Shown here: positions 14,054 through 27,165 of the stretch, piece by piece | Position numbering within the stretch: the first letter of the stretch is position 1 | Layout of the letters: each line of letters starts with the position of its first letter | Assembly: GCF_037975245.1 (NCBI RefSeq) | Contig: NC_092583.1 | Location: 2,968,764 to 3,032,763, forward strand | Direction: 5' to 3' | Origin: Apostichopus japonicus | Taxonomy: Eukaryota; Echinodermata; Holothuroidea; Aspidochirotida; Stichopodidae | Length of the DNA: 64,000 nucleotides | Notes under the pieces: model-generated | What the model saw: only the letters and a program-made list of their open reading frames with translations | Databases searched by the model: none | What the model was told of the DNA's origin: nothing | Made by a program: the position numbers and the translations under genes

Positions 14054-17000
14054 TTACATTGAGTTGTAATAGGCACGGAAAGCCTTCACAGAGCTTATTT
14101 CCTTTGTGATAGCTGTGTTCAACTGATAAATAATGCTTTGCAGAAATTGCCATGATGCCTCACAGTCAGGCTGATACTCAATATCGAACACAAAGTGCAT
14201 CTTGAAGCATGTGTCAATGGCTTTCAACAGTGAGGTTGCAGGTAGAGCCTTTCTCTCAATCAGCACAAAAAATTGACGAGACTTCTGCTTTAAGTCCCAA
14301 AGAACTACATGAAATGGCTGTGGATGTACCGTTTCATCTATATCTCCACAAAAGGACTTGATGTTTGTCACGTTCTGTAATGATAAAGGATGTATAAATC
14401 ATTCACATAAATGCTGACTGAAAGAGAGACACAGCTGACCAACAGACAGACAGACAACAGACTAATGGCAGATATAACGATGGAAAAAGTGTAGGCCAAT
14501 AATTTATTTCACGATAACCATAATAAAGTTTTGTTATTAGCATAAATGAATGCATATCAGACAAATGGCTTACTGATATTGGCAACTGAGTAGACATCAC
14601 TGTAATGAAAAACATTGACAATACTAAACATTTTGTGGCACCAAAATTCATGATATCCCCTGTTGACCGATGATACCATCAAAGATATGAAAAAGCTTGT
14701 GATGCTGACCTTGAAGTATCAATATCTACTAACTGTGTAATAACAAATAATGCTACAAATATTGTGGAGAAATCTTGGTTTAACAGCATATTGTGGCATA
14801 TCACAAGTGTAGCTTCACATGGTCATAGGGTGCCAGCAGATTTGCATAAATATCCAGCCTACATCATATATGAACTGAATGAATATTCAATACTTACAGA
14901 TCGGATGTCTATGAATGCCTTTACACCGGCAGAAACTGACATAGATCCTCTGCCCTTCTTTCTCTTGTGCCGACTCTGAAATACATATGGCAGAGCAAAA
15001 AATCCAAGTTCCTCTTCTGTCACTGTCAAAACGCAGAAAATAAAAATGTAAATATAGACTGTTATACGAACTTGCAGGGTTTTATAAATAGTTGCATAAA
15101 CCCCTCCTGAGTGCACTGCCCTTAATCATGGGTTGCCATTTCCATTTTACTGCAGGGATGGGATGCCCAAATATTTAGGGGTGAAAAATATATGCTAAAA
15201 CATAAGTCAAAGGCAGCTGATTAAGGGAATTGCTCAATGTGTGTGTCTCCTGTGTGTGTCATATGAACCTTGAATTTACCAAGGTTTTACAATTGGTAAT
15301 ATAGACAATTACATCCTTCTTTTCACACACAAACACACACATACTTCATACTATTAGCCAAAAGCTGTTTGTCTAAATTTTTCTCCTTTGGTAACATTAC
15401 ACAAAACTTTTTTACTGGTTTGTGATGCTTAATCCAACTTACAAAGTGTGCAGTCCCAAGGAAGTTCTTTCATCCATCCTGGAAAGTTCTTTTCCGTATA
15501 TGATAAAATGACCTTGCAGACAGCTGGCCACTTCTGGAAAATGGAATGGAATGGGAAATAATTTGGTAAATCACTGATTGCACTGACGTAATGCTGAGGT
15601 TATAGTGCAATGTCAATCACACAAAACTACTAGAAAGACACAATGCAAAAAGGCATTGAGAAACAAGAAATTGTAGTTAAAGCACATATCAGGAATTTAG
15701 GCATGAGAAACGGTTTTTCACCAGAAGGATAACTTGCCATTCGTTCCAATCGTTCAAATCACAAATTGGAGAAAGTAGACCATAACTACATATGTTTGCA
15801 GCATTTTCTTGCAGAATTGGTGCATTTAATCTTTCAGCTTTGACTCAGCAAAACTGTGTATTCATCTTTTTGGAGAATACCGGTTAGTCTTATTTCAGCT
15901 TGTCACACTGCATATATCTGTAGGCCTATACCTAATCCTTCATTTACCACCCCTGTAATGATGTGCATGAAGCCTGAATGAATTTGCAAGGGCAGCCAAA
16001 ATGTAAAGTATTACAATAAGACATATATTTGTCTTCCAAACTCAACCATTACCATTTGTGAATTAATAGCACAAACCTGGTATCAGGTCATCAATGCTCC
16101 AAGATGTTGGAAACATCAACAATCCTTACAAAATGGGTCAAACAGCTATTATCAAGGAATGTTCTGAGTCAATCACTGTTTAGCACAATATTCTTAAAAG
16201 TTATGTTAAAGTTGCATTCTTTCTATGCTCCAAGCACAATTAATTCAAGAGCACTGTCATTGAGACATAAGAACCCTCCCATTCTCAACAGCTGTGACTT
16301 AGAAAACAGCTACTTCCATAAAACATCACAAAAGATAAGCTGCAGAGGTAGAAATTAATGAACAAACCCATTCATCCTAGTAGCATTTACAATATGCTGA
16401 CTTTTCAATACTTACCATGCCTGGAAGTAGTATCTTTGGATACTCCACAAGAGCTTCTTTGAAGCCTTTTGATTTGATCAGCATCTGTCTTCTCTTTGCT
16501 GTCTTTAGCATGTACTCTTCCATAGTAGCACGTGGCTGCTCATTATGTTGAAGCCACGTCTTCATCTTTTGGGTGTCCTCCTCAGACACAGAATCATCTG
16601 AAATCAGAATGCAAAAATGCATAGTGGTTTTAATTAGGTAATAATAGGGTTCTATGGTCCACCTACAACTAAATATGAGATCTGACTAAGCTTCTAGTCT
16701 TGAGCACATACACACATGCATATGCCCACGCATACACACACACACACATAAGCCACTATGAATGCATATGCTTCTCTTTACATTGAAACCATAAAACTAA
16801 GTTGTGATGAAACTTAATGTGAGCACCGAAATAGACAGATACTATTGGTTGAGGAAAACATTTCTTATTGTAACACTACTTTTTGAAGACAGCAATGTGA
16901 TCTGAATGTAGTGAAATTCAATGCACAATTTTTTCTTATATTAACACCCCACTACCAGGTTACTCCTATTTGCTCATCCATCCAGGCTTTTTCCAGATAT

Positions 17001-19898
17001 TAATGGAGTGCTAAGATTCAAATCCCCAAGTCCACCTTGAACCCCTCCCCCCCCCCCAATTCACATCAACATCAGGATTAAAAACTGTGTTAGTGTGAAA
17101 CATTATTCTTGCAGCACAATGAATCTTTCCTTACATATCAACATGTTCACTAAAAATTAACCAGCCAATTGGGACCCCCTTCCATCTACCAAGAGAATAA
17201 AAAAAAACATTTAGAAATTGTTCAACTGCCTAATGTGGGTGAATTTTCTCATTCTCTACACTCCCTAACAGCTCCTATAACCCAAGGGGTTCAAAACCTT
17301 TCATAAACCTATGGAACATCCCAAGTTTGCAATACAATAATGCTTTCTTATCAAGGTTCTTTCTTTATTCCCCCACCCTACCCTTCACTGGTGAGGGGCC
17401 CTTCAATTCAGTGTTGACTAAGTTACTCAAGTGTTTCACACTCACCAGTGTCTTCATCATTATCATGCTTGCCTTCTGGTGATGTTGCTTCTTCAGTTGT
17501 GCTGTATTTCTTCACTCGTTTTCTACTGTATTTAAGATGCTCTTCCAACCAACCGCTCGCTGGTCTCCCACTGGTGCCTTTAGTGTAAAATGCCTCCTGC
17601 AAAATGAAATACCACCAATTTCACAATTAACTATACCAATCCCTTCAAGAAGTTAAACATATCTGCAATAATGTGTTTACTACAATAATTCCCTTTTTAC
17701 TTGACACTGGTTATCAAATATTACTTGATGTTTTGTAAGTATGCCCACATCTGGTGCAAAATTTGAGTCTATTTGGATATTTCCTGTGGCAAATCCAGCA
17801 CAGGGGGTACAATATGCACCAACAGATAGTGTCACTCTGGCCTATAAGTAGATAATAACCCCCCCCCCCCATCCACACACATCCATTGGCCCCCTCACAC
17901 TAGTTTTGTTCCAGTTCCGGAATGAATGCCATGTATGTATTTTAAATGACCAAGAAGAGCTTCTACACTTGCCTCTTGTAATGTAGCCAGACACTTGAAG
18001 CATACTAATAACATGATAGTAACTATAAGTAGTAAAGTAAAGTATGCAGAAACAGTGGTTTTAATACTAACATAGCTTTTCAATCTGTAGGCAAACTTGA
18101 CACGGAGCCCAACTTTTGGAATCAGCTCTTTCAGTGAAGTTTCATCAAGAAGTTTGAATGATTCAAGGTCGATCTCATTGTCTGAAAGAAACAACAAACA
18201 AGAAAGAAAACATTATTACTTTAAAACCTATTCATATTTATGTGAATAATGTGATCAAAACAATTTGAGAAAACTACTGACCAATGTTTGAAATTGGTAA
18301 CCTAGGTGGCTTTAAAAGACCAACTGAATGCAAATTAAAGAAAACATAGACCACCATACTGTACCTGTAAATACTAACAAAGCACAAGCCAACTCCTGAA
18401 TAAAAAATCAAAACAAGCAAACTTGTCAGCTGTCCATTTTTCTTCCAGAGATGTGCCCCTGTCGGGCGGTTCCCCCGCCCTAGGAATTTCCGCCTGGCAA
18501 TAATTAAAAAATCCCGCCCGGCGCTTTATATCTACTTGGTGCGGGCAAATCTCTACCGTAGAGGCCTATTCCTGATAGAAAATTCAAAATTCTACTTTTA
18601 ATAGTTTCTTATAATTTTCCAAAAACCAATCTTATTATCATGATAGTCATGCAAACTACAATAACAAACTTTCATAATGCATCGGTTCATATAGTTAGCC
18701 TACATAGGCCTACAATCGCCAACATACTTTGCGCGTAACCAACCTACAGCTATTGTAGTATTGTACGTGTTACTATTTGCCGCACAGCAGATTCATAACA
18801 ATGAAACAGAGCAGTCTCAGTTTAATATGCAAGTTCTATTTGATTACACTATACCTATTGTGCGCTGCACTTTTGAGGCTAGATGTACAACAGCGAAACT
18901 GCTGTACATAGTAGGTTTGGATTTTGACTGATTTTGCCAATTTATCAATGTAATCTAATCACTATATTTGTGCTGCTAATTAGATAGTTTAATAAAGAAA
19001 TGTTTACATCAAATCGAGGAACAGACTAGGCCATACAGGATGAACACCGATTGGGAATTGAAATACTGTAGCAACTCACAATACTTAACGGTTTTCAAAT
19101 AAGTACATGATTTATTCTTAAACTTACAGATTTTCCTTAAAGAACTCGAAAAACGGGTAATTGTCCTTTTCATTCACACAATGTCGGCCTAGGTCAAATG
19201 TTATACAGGCTTGAGCTTTACAAAGTGGTCATGCATGGGACACCCCCTCCCCCAGTGGCAGCAACTTCCCAATAAGACTAGAGGAAAATAACTAAACCAT
19301 AACTGAGTGGTGATATAGCATACTTGCGGTAGGCTGGGCTAAGGCCTGGTCTTATGTTGGACCTCCAGTAATCCAGCATAGCTAGCCTATTACAGGTCTC
19401 AATTGCAACCTACGCCTAAGCAACATTTAAACTGGTAAAAACTCTGTAACTAGGCCTAGGCTAATCATGGTGTTAGGCTCACCAAATCATCACTATCACA
19501 AAGAATGAGTACGAAATGTCTGGCCAAGACTAGGCCCTTGGTGCATACTTTCGGTGGAGCGTGACCACAGTTTCTGTGTACTAGCCTAGCCCATTATCAT
19601 ATTCATAACATAAGACTTCACATTACAACCTAACACTAATAATACATACCTACTTGCTAAGCTAAAATTTAAAACGTTACTGTTACTACTTCTAGGCTAA
19701 CGTATATGCCTACAACAAATAGTAACGGCGACCTAGCCTCGCGTTAGGCCAACGGACGGAAGTTAAAATCGTGTATGCCGCACATGCATAGTTTTACGGT
19801 TTTGGCGAAGGAAATTACAAATAACTACCTTCAAAAGTCTCTATTAGCTCATCCATTCCCCATCTGGTGAGAATTGATTTGACTTCAGGCTCTGACAT
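14054..19898 (-). CDS. SAM-domain protein, SAMD3-like, seven exons
   Basis: Coding exons read downward: 19898-19829, 18181-18072, 17596-17446, 16597-16416, 15533-15443, 15022-14898 and 14374-14054. All junctions are GT-AG and the phases join to 1050 nt, giving 349 residues plus stop. Residues 1 to about 62 form a sterile alpha motif: it opens MSEPEVKSIL, contains LLDETSLKELIPKVGLRVKF and ends RLKSY. Residues 63-110 are a polar linker. Residues 120-171 contain KTAKRRQMLI and the EYPKILLPGM segment. The C-terminal part holds FPGWMKELPW, EEELGFFALPYVF and a final domain with HFVFDIEYQPDCEASWQFLQ. This layout matches, from memory, proteins named sterile alpha motif domain-containing protein 3-like, which are multicopy in some animal genomes and have no established function; SAM domains mediate protein-protein contacts. 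A short exon between exons 4 and 5 may be missing from the model, because relatives usually have extra residues after the PGM motif. The first ATG opens the SAM domain and is the likely start. The gene lies entirely between transposon ends. Confidence 0.75.
18447..18557. repeat. GC-rich insertion in intron 1 of the SAM gene
   Basis: A patch of about 110 bases is much richer in GC than its intron. It has loosely inverted ends (CAGAGATGTGCCC at the left and GGGCAAATCTCTA at the right) and internal words such as GCGGTTCCCCCGCC. This could be a small hAT-like MITE fragment, but no matching flanking duplication is visible. Confidence 0.3.
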
Positions 19899-20185
19899 GA
19901 TGAATTACGGCCATAGAGCAAGTATTACGACAAATCACCGTTCGCTTTTCGGAGCTTGATACTGCGCACAGGTACGGTATGGCGCGATTGCAGTGCAGAA
20001 CAATGAGGGCCAAACGAATTTGTTGCACGCAACACTCTTTGTGCTCAACTATTTGGCACAAACCCTTTGCTAAGTGCATGAAGCAACATTTTGCTTACGA
20101 ACATAGTAATTGACTCTCAGGAGTTGGGCAATTTTTGCCAAAAAAATTATTACCCAACTAAATTTGCCCAACAGTTCTTAGCGTG

Positions 20186-21194
20186 TATTCTACTAACCCG
20201 GGTAGGAGGAGTGGGGGTGAGGCGGAGTGGAATTTTCTTGATGTCGTTGGTTATCCTGTTATAGTTTGACTCTCTTTCATACCGTTCTGTACGTTTAAAT
20301 ATTTTGAAATTATCTTCATGATCATACACGGTGACATTTTTTTTTTGGAGGGGGGGGGGGGGGGGCTATGATCAACTACAAACAGTACACAATCGATGCC
20401 GCCCACCAACCGTAAACTTGATCCTGTGTATAGTTGATAACTATATTCCCTGGCGGAATCGTGGTTCTTACTTGACATATATGCCGTCATGATTATATAT
20501 ACGGTTAATCGGTTACGCTCTCGGTGTATAAGGGGATTGAAATTAAGAGTTAAGTTATAAATTGGTATTAAGTGACTTTTTCTTAAAAATTTTTTTTTAA
20601 TATTTTAAATGATCTCCATTCCGACACTCTTAATTCGACAGAGTGAGAATGTCACTCTTGCCGAAAGATTGGCTGTACGCAAAAGTAGCTCTAAAACTAT
20701 AGAAATTCCGCTAATACTGTAGGATTTCACTCTTACTAAGAAGTCGCAGTGGTGCCAACTCCTGAAATATCGACCAGATACTTTAAACATTAATCACATA
20801 CACAAAATCAAAACGGGAAATTAAAAAACAAAAACAACAGCAACGAAAGATATTTAATATATTTGAACTGAAACTTGCCTGTAGTCGAAGGAACGAGCGA
20901 ACGACATAATTATAGGATTTTAGCAAGGGCGAACTGGCCTTCGGACTGTACCGACTCGGACCCAGTGCCCCTCTTCGGGACTCAAGCAGCCGTCAGGTTG
21001 TATGCCGAGGCGCCGAATTCCTATAGGTACATCGCGGAAGGCTCTAGTCTCGTCTTAAGCGTCAGATGTGATGTTTATTTCAAGGCTCCAGGGCCTCCGG
21101 TTGTATCACCATATGCTGGTATCAATATCTGCCCTAGTCCACCTCTGCATATGTCGATGACCAACAATTAAATTCATAACGCCGCTGTAATGTA
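20186..21194. other. intergenic, no confirmed gene
   Basis: Contains a run of about 15 G near 20349-20363 and an open frame at 20875-21171 (plus strand) with exon-like GC content but no recognised family. Nothing else is supported. Confidence 0.4.
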
Positions 21195-21420
21195 CATCTA
21201 ATCATAGTAATAATAATAACAACAACAATAATAATAACAACAATAATAATGATAATAATAATAATAATAATATAAATATATATAGCGCTTTACATAACGA
21301 ATATCTCAATAATAATAATAACAATAACAATAATAACAATAATAATAATAGTAATAATAATAAACATTTATATAGCGCTTTACATAACGAATATCTCAAA
21401 GCGCTTTACAAACAATGCAA
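21195..21420. repeat. (TAA)n microsatellite with GCGCTTTACA repeat ends
   Basis: Two blocks of AAT/AAC trinucleotides each run into TATAGCGCTTTACATAACGA, so the segment itself is duplicated. The second block continues into CAAAGCGCTTTACAAACAAT. Microsatellite-linked GCGCTTTACA sequences are common at the edges of dispersed repeats in marine invertebrates; the exact family is not recognised. Confidence 0.6.
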
Positions 21421-21607
21421 AGAAAAAACCACTACTAATTAAAGTACCAAGCAAAGAGGAAAGTTTGAGATGAGACTTGAAAGTTTGAAAATTATCAAGT
21501 GCACGAAGAGACTCTGGTATAAGGTATTCCACAAACGTGGCGCGCAAACATGGAACTCCCTATCGCCGTAGAACTTGGTATCTCCGATAAGTTGGTTGAG
21601 ACTATAT

Positions 21608-22003
21608 CAGGGTTGTCCAACCTACGGCCCGCGGGCCACAGTCCGGCCCGCCGCAGGGTTGCGTCCGGCCCGCCAGAGATGCTCTACGGTGCGAAATTTT
21701 AGTGAGCAGATTTATTGATAACAATTTGAAGCTATATATTCAATCATTCGAACCTTCTGGGTCCAAAAAAACTGCATACAGGTCAGTTGATGTGACACTC
21801 TCTCAGCGGAGGGGGGGGGGGCGGCTGAACTTTATTCATCTGTTGTATCAGGAAGGAAAATAAATCAGTGCGCTCCGTGCGCAGTGCTCACATTTTGTTG
21901 CCTTGGGCTTCGGGCAAAAAATCGAGCGTAGGGTTCATGCGGCCCCTTCCTTCATCATAAACATTCCATGTGGCCCTCCTCTGCAAAAGGTTGGACAACC
22001 CTG
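21608..22003. mobile_element. hAT-type MITE with perfect ends and 8-bp duplication
   Basis: The element begins CAGGGTTGTCCAACC and ends with the exact reverse complement, GGTTGGACAACCCTG. It is flanked on both sides by GACTATAT (21600-21607 and 22004-22011), the 8-bp target-site duplication expected of hAT transposases. Just inside the left end are the GGCCCGCGGGCC words typical of this class. With a length of 396 bases and no open reading frame, it is a non-autonomous element. The intact duplication suggests a fairly recent insertion. Confidence 0.92.
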
Positions 22004-22137
22004 GACTATATGCATATCTACACACAGGTTAAGCATACACGAAAACAAAAAGAGATAGAACGATGTAAATAATAACATACTTGTCAATTCCTAAACCCTT
22101 TAGGCCTTTAATGTGTATTTTAGTTATGTTTGGATGT

Positions 22138-22138
<1 letters not shown>

Positions 22139-22222
<84 letters not shown>
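22139..22222. repeat. (TA)n microsatellite
   Basis: About 80 bases of alternating T and A with one short interruption near 22187. Confidence 0.95.
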
Positions 22223-22227
<5 letters not shown>

Positions 22228-25200
22228 CGGCCTTTCTCATTTACAATCTATTGTTTACGTCATTGTGCTTTGCTTTTAACCGTTATCAAAGAAATGTATT
22301 TATAAACATCCGGACTTTAAACCCATGATGATTGTTCAAATACAGCTGTTTTTGCATTCTGTGTTCTTTAATCCTCGATTCCCAATAACAAGTCAGTTTA
22401 GGACGTAAAATAGAACAATAGAACGTTTTACGTCAAGAGTCTATTGTCAACTATTTACCACAATGCGTCGGACATGACAGTGTTTTATTTATTCTCATTC
22501 TGGAATGGCAAAATCCCGGAAACCTTTTGTTTCCTTTCAGGGGGGGGGGGGGGGCTGGAGGGGGTTTACTTATATCCAAAGATTTTGTATCAATGTAGCA
22601 ATTACACTTTAAAGTGATGCATGACATCACTATATAAACACTATAGTTTCGTTAAACTTACTTCTATTGTACTATGTTGAAACAATGAGTCTTTAATACA
22701 GGACACTTGGTGTACTGGGTACATATGCTGTATGGGTAACTAACAAAAACTATACTTGAGCCAGTGGCGTAGCCACGGGGATGGGGGAGCGGTATAGGCC
22801 TCCCCCAAATATTGCCCACCCCCCCCCCTTAAAAAAAAGAGTCCAACTACGCCCCTAAATTGCGGAAGGTTTTTACCCGACCTGTATAATACCACACCTA
22901 CATGGAGTGGTAATGTGACGCAAGAAATGGAGAATGGCATGCATGGTTAATCGTAGCTATAGGTTGCCTATTAAACCATGACAAAACAATTGCACATCAT
23001 TGTGCCTCAATTCAGATCATATATACGCAGACAGGCATACTTCATTCAGGAACAAGGAGAAGAAGAAAAAAACCCATCATCGCAGTGAACATCATATTTA
23101 AAGGGACATTCCGGTGGCTGTAATTGATTGCTTCACAAAATTGCTGGAAATTATTCGCACAAGAAAATCAAAACCATATCTTCATAGCATTTAGTATTGC
23201 GAAGATATAAATTTCTTTCTACTTTGGTGAGTTTTTGCGGAAGCATCGATGACGTCATCATAGCAAATATGTTACTTTTTAGAATTTAAATAATTTATCC
23301 ACACAGGATAATATACTTTCTACCAAAACGAAACAATTGTTTTCGAAATGATTAATACAGAGAATATCGGCAACTGAGAAAACATTCAAAATGAATAACA
23401 TTTCAAGGACAAATCAGTAAAAAGACTAAATAAAGGCCGGAAAGAACTTTTGAAGAGCATATACCATGATGACGTCACGAGGAATCTACTGTGATACACT
23501 TGCTGGAGTATGGGTGTTAAAAATATGTTAGAACCAATCAACCTTATTGTATGAGATGGGGGGGGGGGGGGGTCTTAATAGCAGGGTAGAATATTTTGCT
23601 CATCCATTTTATGTGTCACATTTTATTCCACCGAAAATATCCCTTTGAAACCCTAAAACACGGGCTGAAACTACGGATTACTACTAAATAACACACGGGA
23701 ACTATCGATTTAAATCCTTGCAATAAATTAACATTTAGGTGACCGGTAATGTGAACACTTCGTCTAAGAATAGACTCGATAGTAAAGGATTTATTATTGA
23801 ACTGAAATTACGTCATGACGTAACAATGAAAAAGCAAGACATGAAAAGGTGACGGTAACCTTATGTATATCGTTAACGCATTTAATAGTGAAAGAAACGG
23901 CGCGTTATTATAAACAAGTATTTCTTTATGGTAGTTTCTGTGTCATTTAGATCGCGACATTAAAACCGATCAAGTATCTTTATAAAGAACATGAATTACT
24001 ACCACTTCAGCTAATTTGAAATCAGAGATAAATTATATAGCACTTGATATTATACTGTCTTTACTAAATGATGTTGTAAATAAACTATTGATGGCATGGC
24101 TTTACCTTGATGGCTTGTATATAGATCCGCTTGTAACTAAGTCGCTACAGCAACGTATTCTTTGCAGACAAAGTTCGCTCTAAGTTTAGTAAATAAATTG
24201 TCAAATTCAATCTGGTCGGATGAACATTCATTCGAAAAGTTGACACAGATGTAAAGACTTTTGGAACATCAACATCTCTTATATATGGTTAACCAAAGTT
24301 ATGAAAGGTAGAGTATGACGTCATCAGACAGCCTTTGTGACGTGAAATCCATGTATACCTGCTTTAAGACACTACGAGGTATGAAGTCAGATAAATCGAC
24401 ACCCAAAACGTTCAATTGATAAATCATCATATCGATGAGTAATAGAGACATCTTTCCTGTTTTAGTATCTATTTCTATACATGTTCGTTGAGTCGTCGGG
24501 TTGCTCGTGGAAATGATGAACATTTCCCGTTTCCTACTGCGCACATGCGGCTGTCGTGCAGTTCCGGTTCCTGTCGAGCGACAGAAACAGAGTTGCGTAT
24601 GACTTGTGCGCAGGAAGATCTGAGGGGGAGGGGGGGTGGTTGTGCAGGGGGATTTGTCCCTGCCAACAGTCGGTATTGATCAAAATGAGCAGAAGGTCAG
24701 AAAATAGTAAGCCAGGCTCAGTCTTCCAGAAGCATTTTAACCCCTGCACTCTCAATTCCCTTTGCCCAGTTCTCAGCTATTCTAAACTTTGTGGTCAATA
24801 TTGATGACCTTTCACCTGTTGCTTTTCGTTTTCGGCAGCTTAGGTGCAGTGTTACGTCATTGAAGTGTCTGTAACTCGTAAAAGATTTGAATGAACCTGA
24901 CGATAGTTAATGTCATATTTCACAACTTCAAAAGGATTCAATTCACTGTAACACTGAAATGTGACACTGAAAATAGAAGTGGTCAGTTCTTCTTTGTTTT
25001 CAATCTCATCTAATAGAATATTCATATTGCTCATTTAAGTTTTGATCCTGGAAGAGATTATTCTAGTAACATTTTAGACTTTACAAAATAACAGTTACGA
25101 AAACAATGTGAAAGAACACTTCATGTTATACGTGTACAGTTATTGTTTACTTGTCAATCAACCAAAAGTTATGTTTACCGATCTGCAACTGGCATCCTGT

Positions 25201-27064
25201 TTTATACTTGTTATTTTGCGGAAAGATAAAGTCAAGTAGAGCAGCCGGTAAAACGATATAAACCAAGACAAACAAGTTTATGTCAAAGTCTTCAATGTAT
25301 GGAAGATGAAAATATAGATGGACTAGCTATGAAATCATTATATTTTAAAATATTGCCATCTCAGATGTGTCCAAATTAATTTTTCACACATTAAGTAACT
25401 ACAACTTGTGACATATACGTAAGTGTGTAAGTGCTATTTCTTATGTATCTTCTCCTTTCTCCCCCACCGCCCCCCCCCACCCTCCCACCTATTGATCTCG
25501 TTGTGTTGAAGTTATCAGTGTATAATTTCTCTATGTGTTTACATTCTTATCTACAAATAATATCCTGAAAAGAACTTAGGAAAAAGGGAAATGACTTGGA
25601 ATGGAATGGAAAGGGATAGAATGAATGGAATGGAATGGAATACTGAGAATCTTTCATGTGTATATTATCATCTATTCTCTATTTTTTTTAATTTTTTTTT
25701 TTTACTATTACTATTTTACTATAAACCTGTAGTAACCTTGGGTATATAACAATGCTATAGATAGACTACTCCTCGAGATACCTTACTTTGCGATTTCTCC
25801 GCCCGGAACGGGATTGAAATATGATTATTCATGAAGTCGCGGTTATCAGGAAAATTACGGGGGTGGGTGTGTTTAGAACTGTTTGTTTATATAACTGAGC
25901 AGGGAATATGTAGGCTGGTTTATTTGCATATGAACTTATTACTCTACAAAATTTCTAGGTATGGATTCATGTAGTTATTGGAGGAGAGAGGGCCGAGTGG
26001 AGGGGTTTGAGTTTGGGTTGGCGGGGTGGGGGGATGGGGAAAGGTGGGGGTTGAAGATAAGTATGGGAAGAGTTTCTACCTACACTGTTAACAAAAAAGC
26101 CTGTATATTAAAGGTGGAAACCTGACGTTAAATTACTGTGGCACGCCGTTTGTATACTATAACAGCGTTTTATGGCTTAAATAACAGGAAAACGTTATAT
26201 AGCATGTGTACTTCGCTTCATATATAGTTAGGTGTAAAAAGTTGAACATTTAAGGCAATCACTCGTAGTTACATGAAATGAGTTGCCGATTTATGAAGTA
26301 AGTACACAATTTGTCAAAAATTGATCTGATGACGGTAAGAGAGGAACTGTTTTTTTAACTGAATTCTGATGATGTGATTTTATGATTCGAATGTAACCTT
26401 CAAACACCGACGCACTTTTTTTCTCTTCAAAACCCGCGTGACTCCCGGTATTCTACCGTAAAAATACAACACTTTTTTTTTAACGCCAAACTTTTCAAAC
26501 CCAACTCAGGCTGGTCAATGCATCCCCATTTACTGAAAGTAACGTGGTGATGCATGAATCTATATAACGAGTGGTTTTTCATAAGTTTACATAATCTTTG
26601 CATAATTATGACGGACGCACCGAGGTAAAGAGTATGGTCCAGGGACCCTCTCACCACCCCACTCTCACCTCCCAACCCCCCTTACCCCTCACCGACCCTG
26701 CACAAGCTATATCCCAGAACTGTACATTGATATACTCATTAAAGATAAAGACCTTTTAGGCCATTCGCCTCCTCATTCTGTATAAGTGGAGTTTGTACAG
26801 GTATATAACTGCGTAATGCATTACGTGGAAGCTCTAAGCTATAAAGTACGCTCAAGTAGCTACATTTTAGGAAGCTCGGTGCATGAATATCTTCCTGTTT
26901 TCTTGATTGCTTCCACGTTTTTGTGACAGTACTGAGTCCTTGTTTTTTTTTCTGTGAAGGACAAGCTCATATATACTACCTTAATGTTTCCAGACAGTAC
27001 CCTGAACTTGATCCAAGAAAATTCCTCAGTATACTGTGACGAAAAATCTTCGAACTTCGCCACC

Positions 27065-27165
27065 ATGGATGGGGAGGGTGATGGGGTGAGAGAGGGATGG
27101 GAAGGGAAGGCGAGAGGGAGAGGGAGGGGCGTGAAGGGAAGGAAAGGGAGAGAGACAGAGAGTTA
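27065..27165 (+). repeat. purine-rich (GGGA/GAGA) tract
   Basis: About 100 bases are almost entirely G and A, with imperfect GGGAAGG and GAGAGGG words. Open frames across it on either strand are low-complexity artefacts. Confidence 0.6.

Larger units (their letters stand above)
12267..20185. mobile_element. putative large DNA transposon carrying a SAM-domain gene
   Basis: The left end begins CACGCTAAGAAC at 12267 and the right end is its reverse complement, finishing at 20185. Both are flanked by TA (12265-12266 and 20186-20187), which suggests a 2-bp target-site duplication. The two ends also share the sub-terminal motif GCAAAAATTGCCCAAC (12285-12300, and on the opposite strand just inside the right end), and the left end carries a long inverted repeat. 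CAC-starting ends, a 2-bp duplication and dense sub-terminal repeats recall animal CACTA/EnSpm elements; that assignment is inference. No transposase was recognised inside, only the SAM-domain gene, so this may be a non-autonomous or gene-carrying copy. TA is also palindromic, so the duplication is weak evidence by itself. Confidence 0.6.

Noticed and set aside
16050-16130. Extra SAM-gene exon between exons 4 and 5
   Set aside because: Candidate splice sites exist on the minus strand (end near GATACCAG), but every in-phase reading tried hits a stop.
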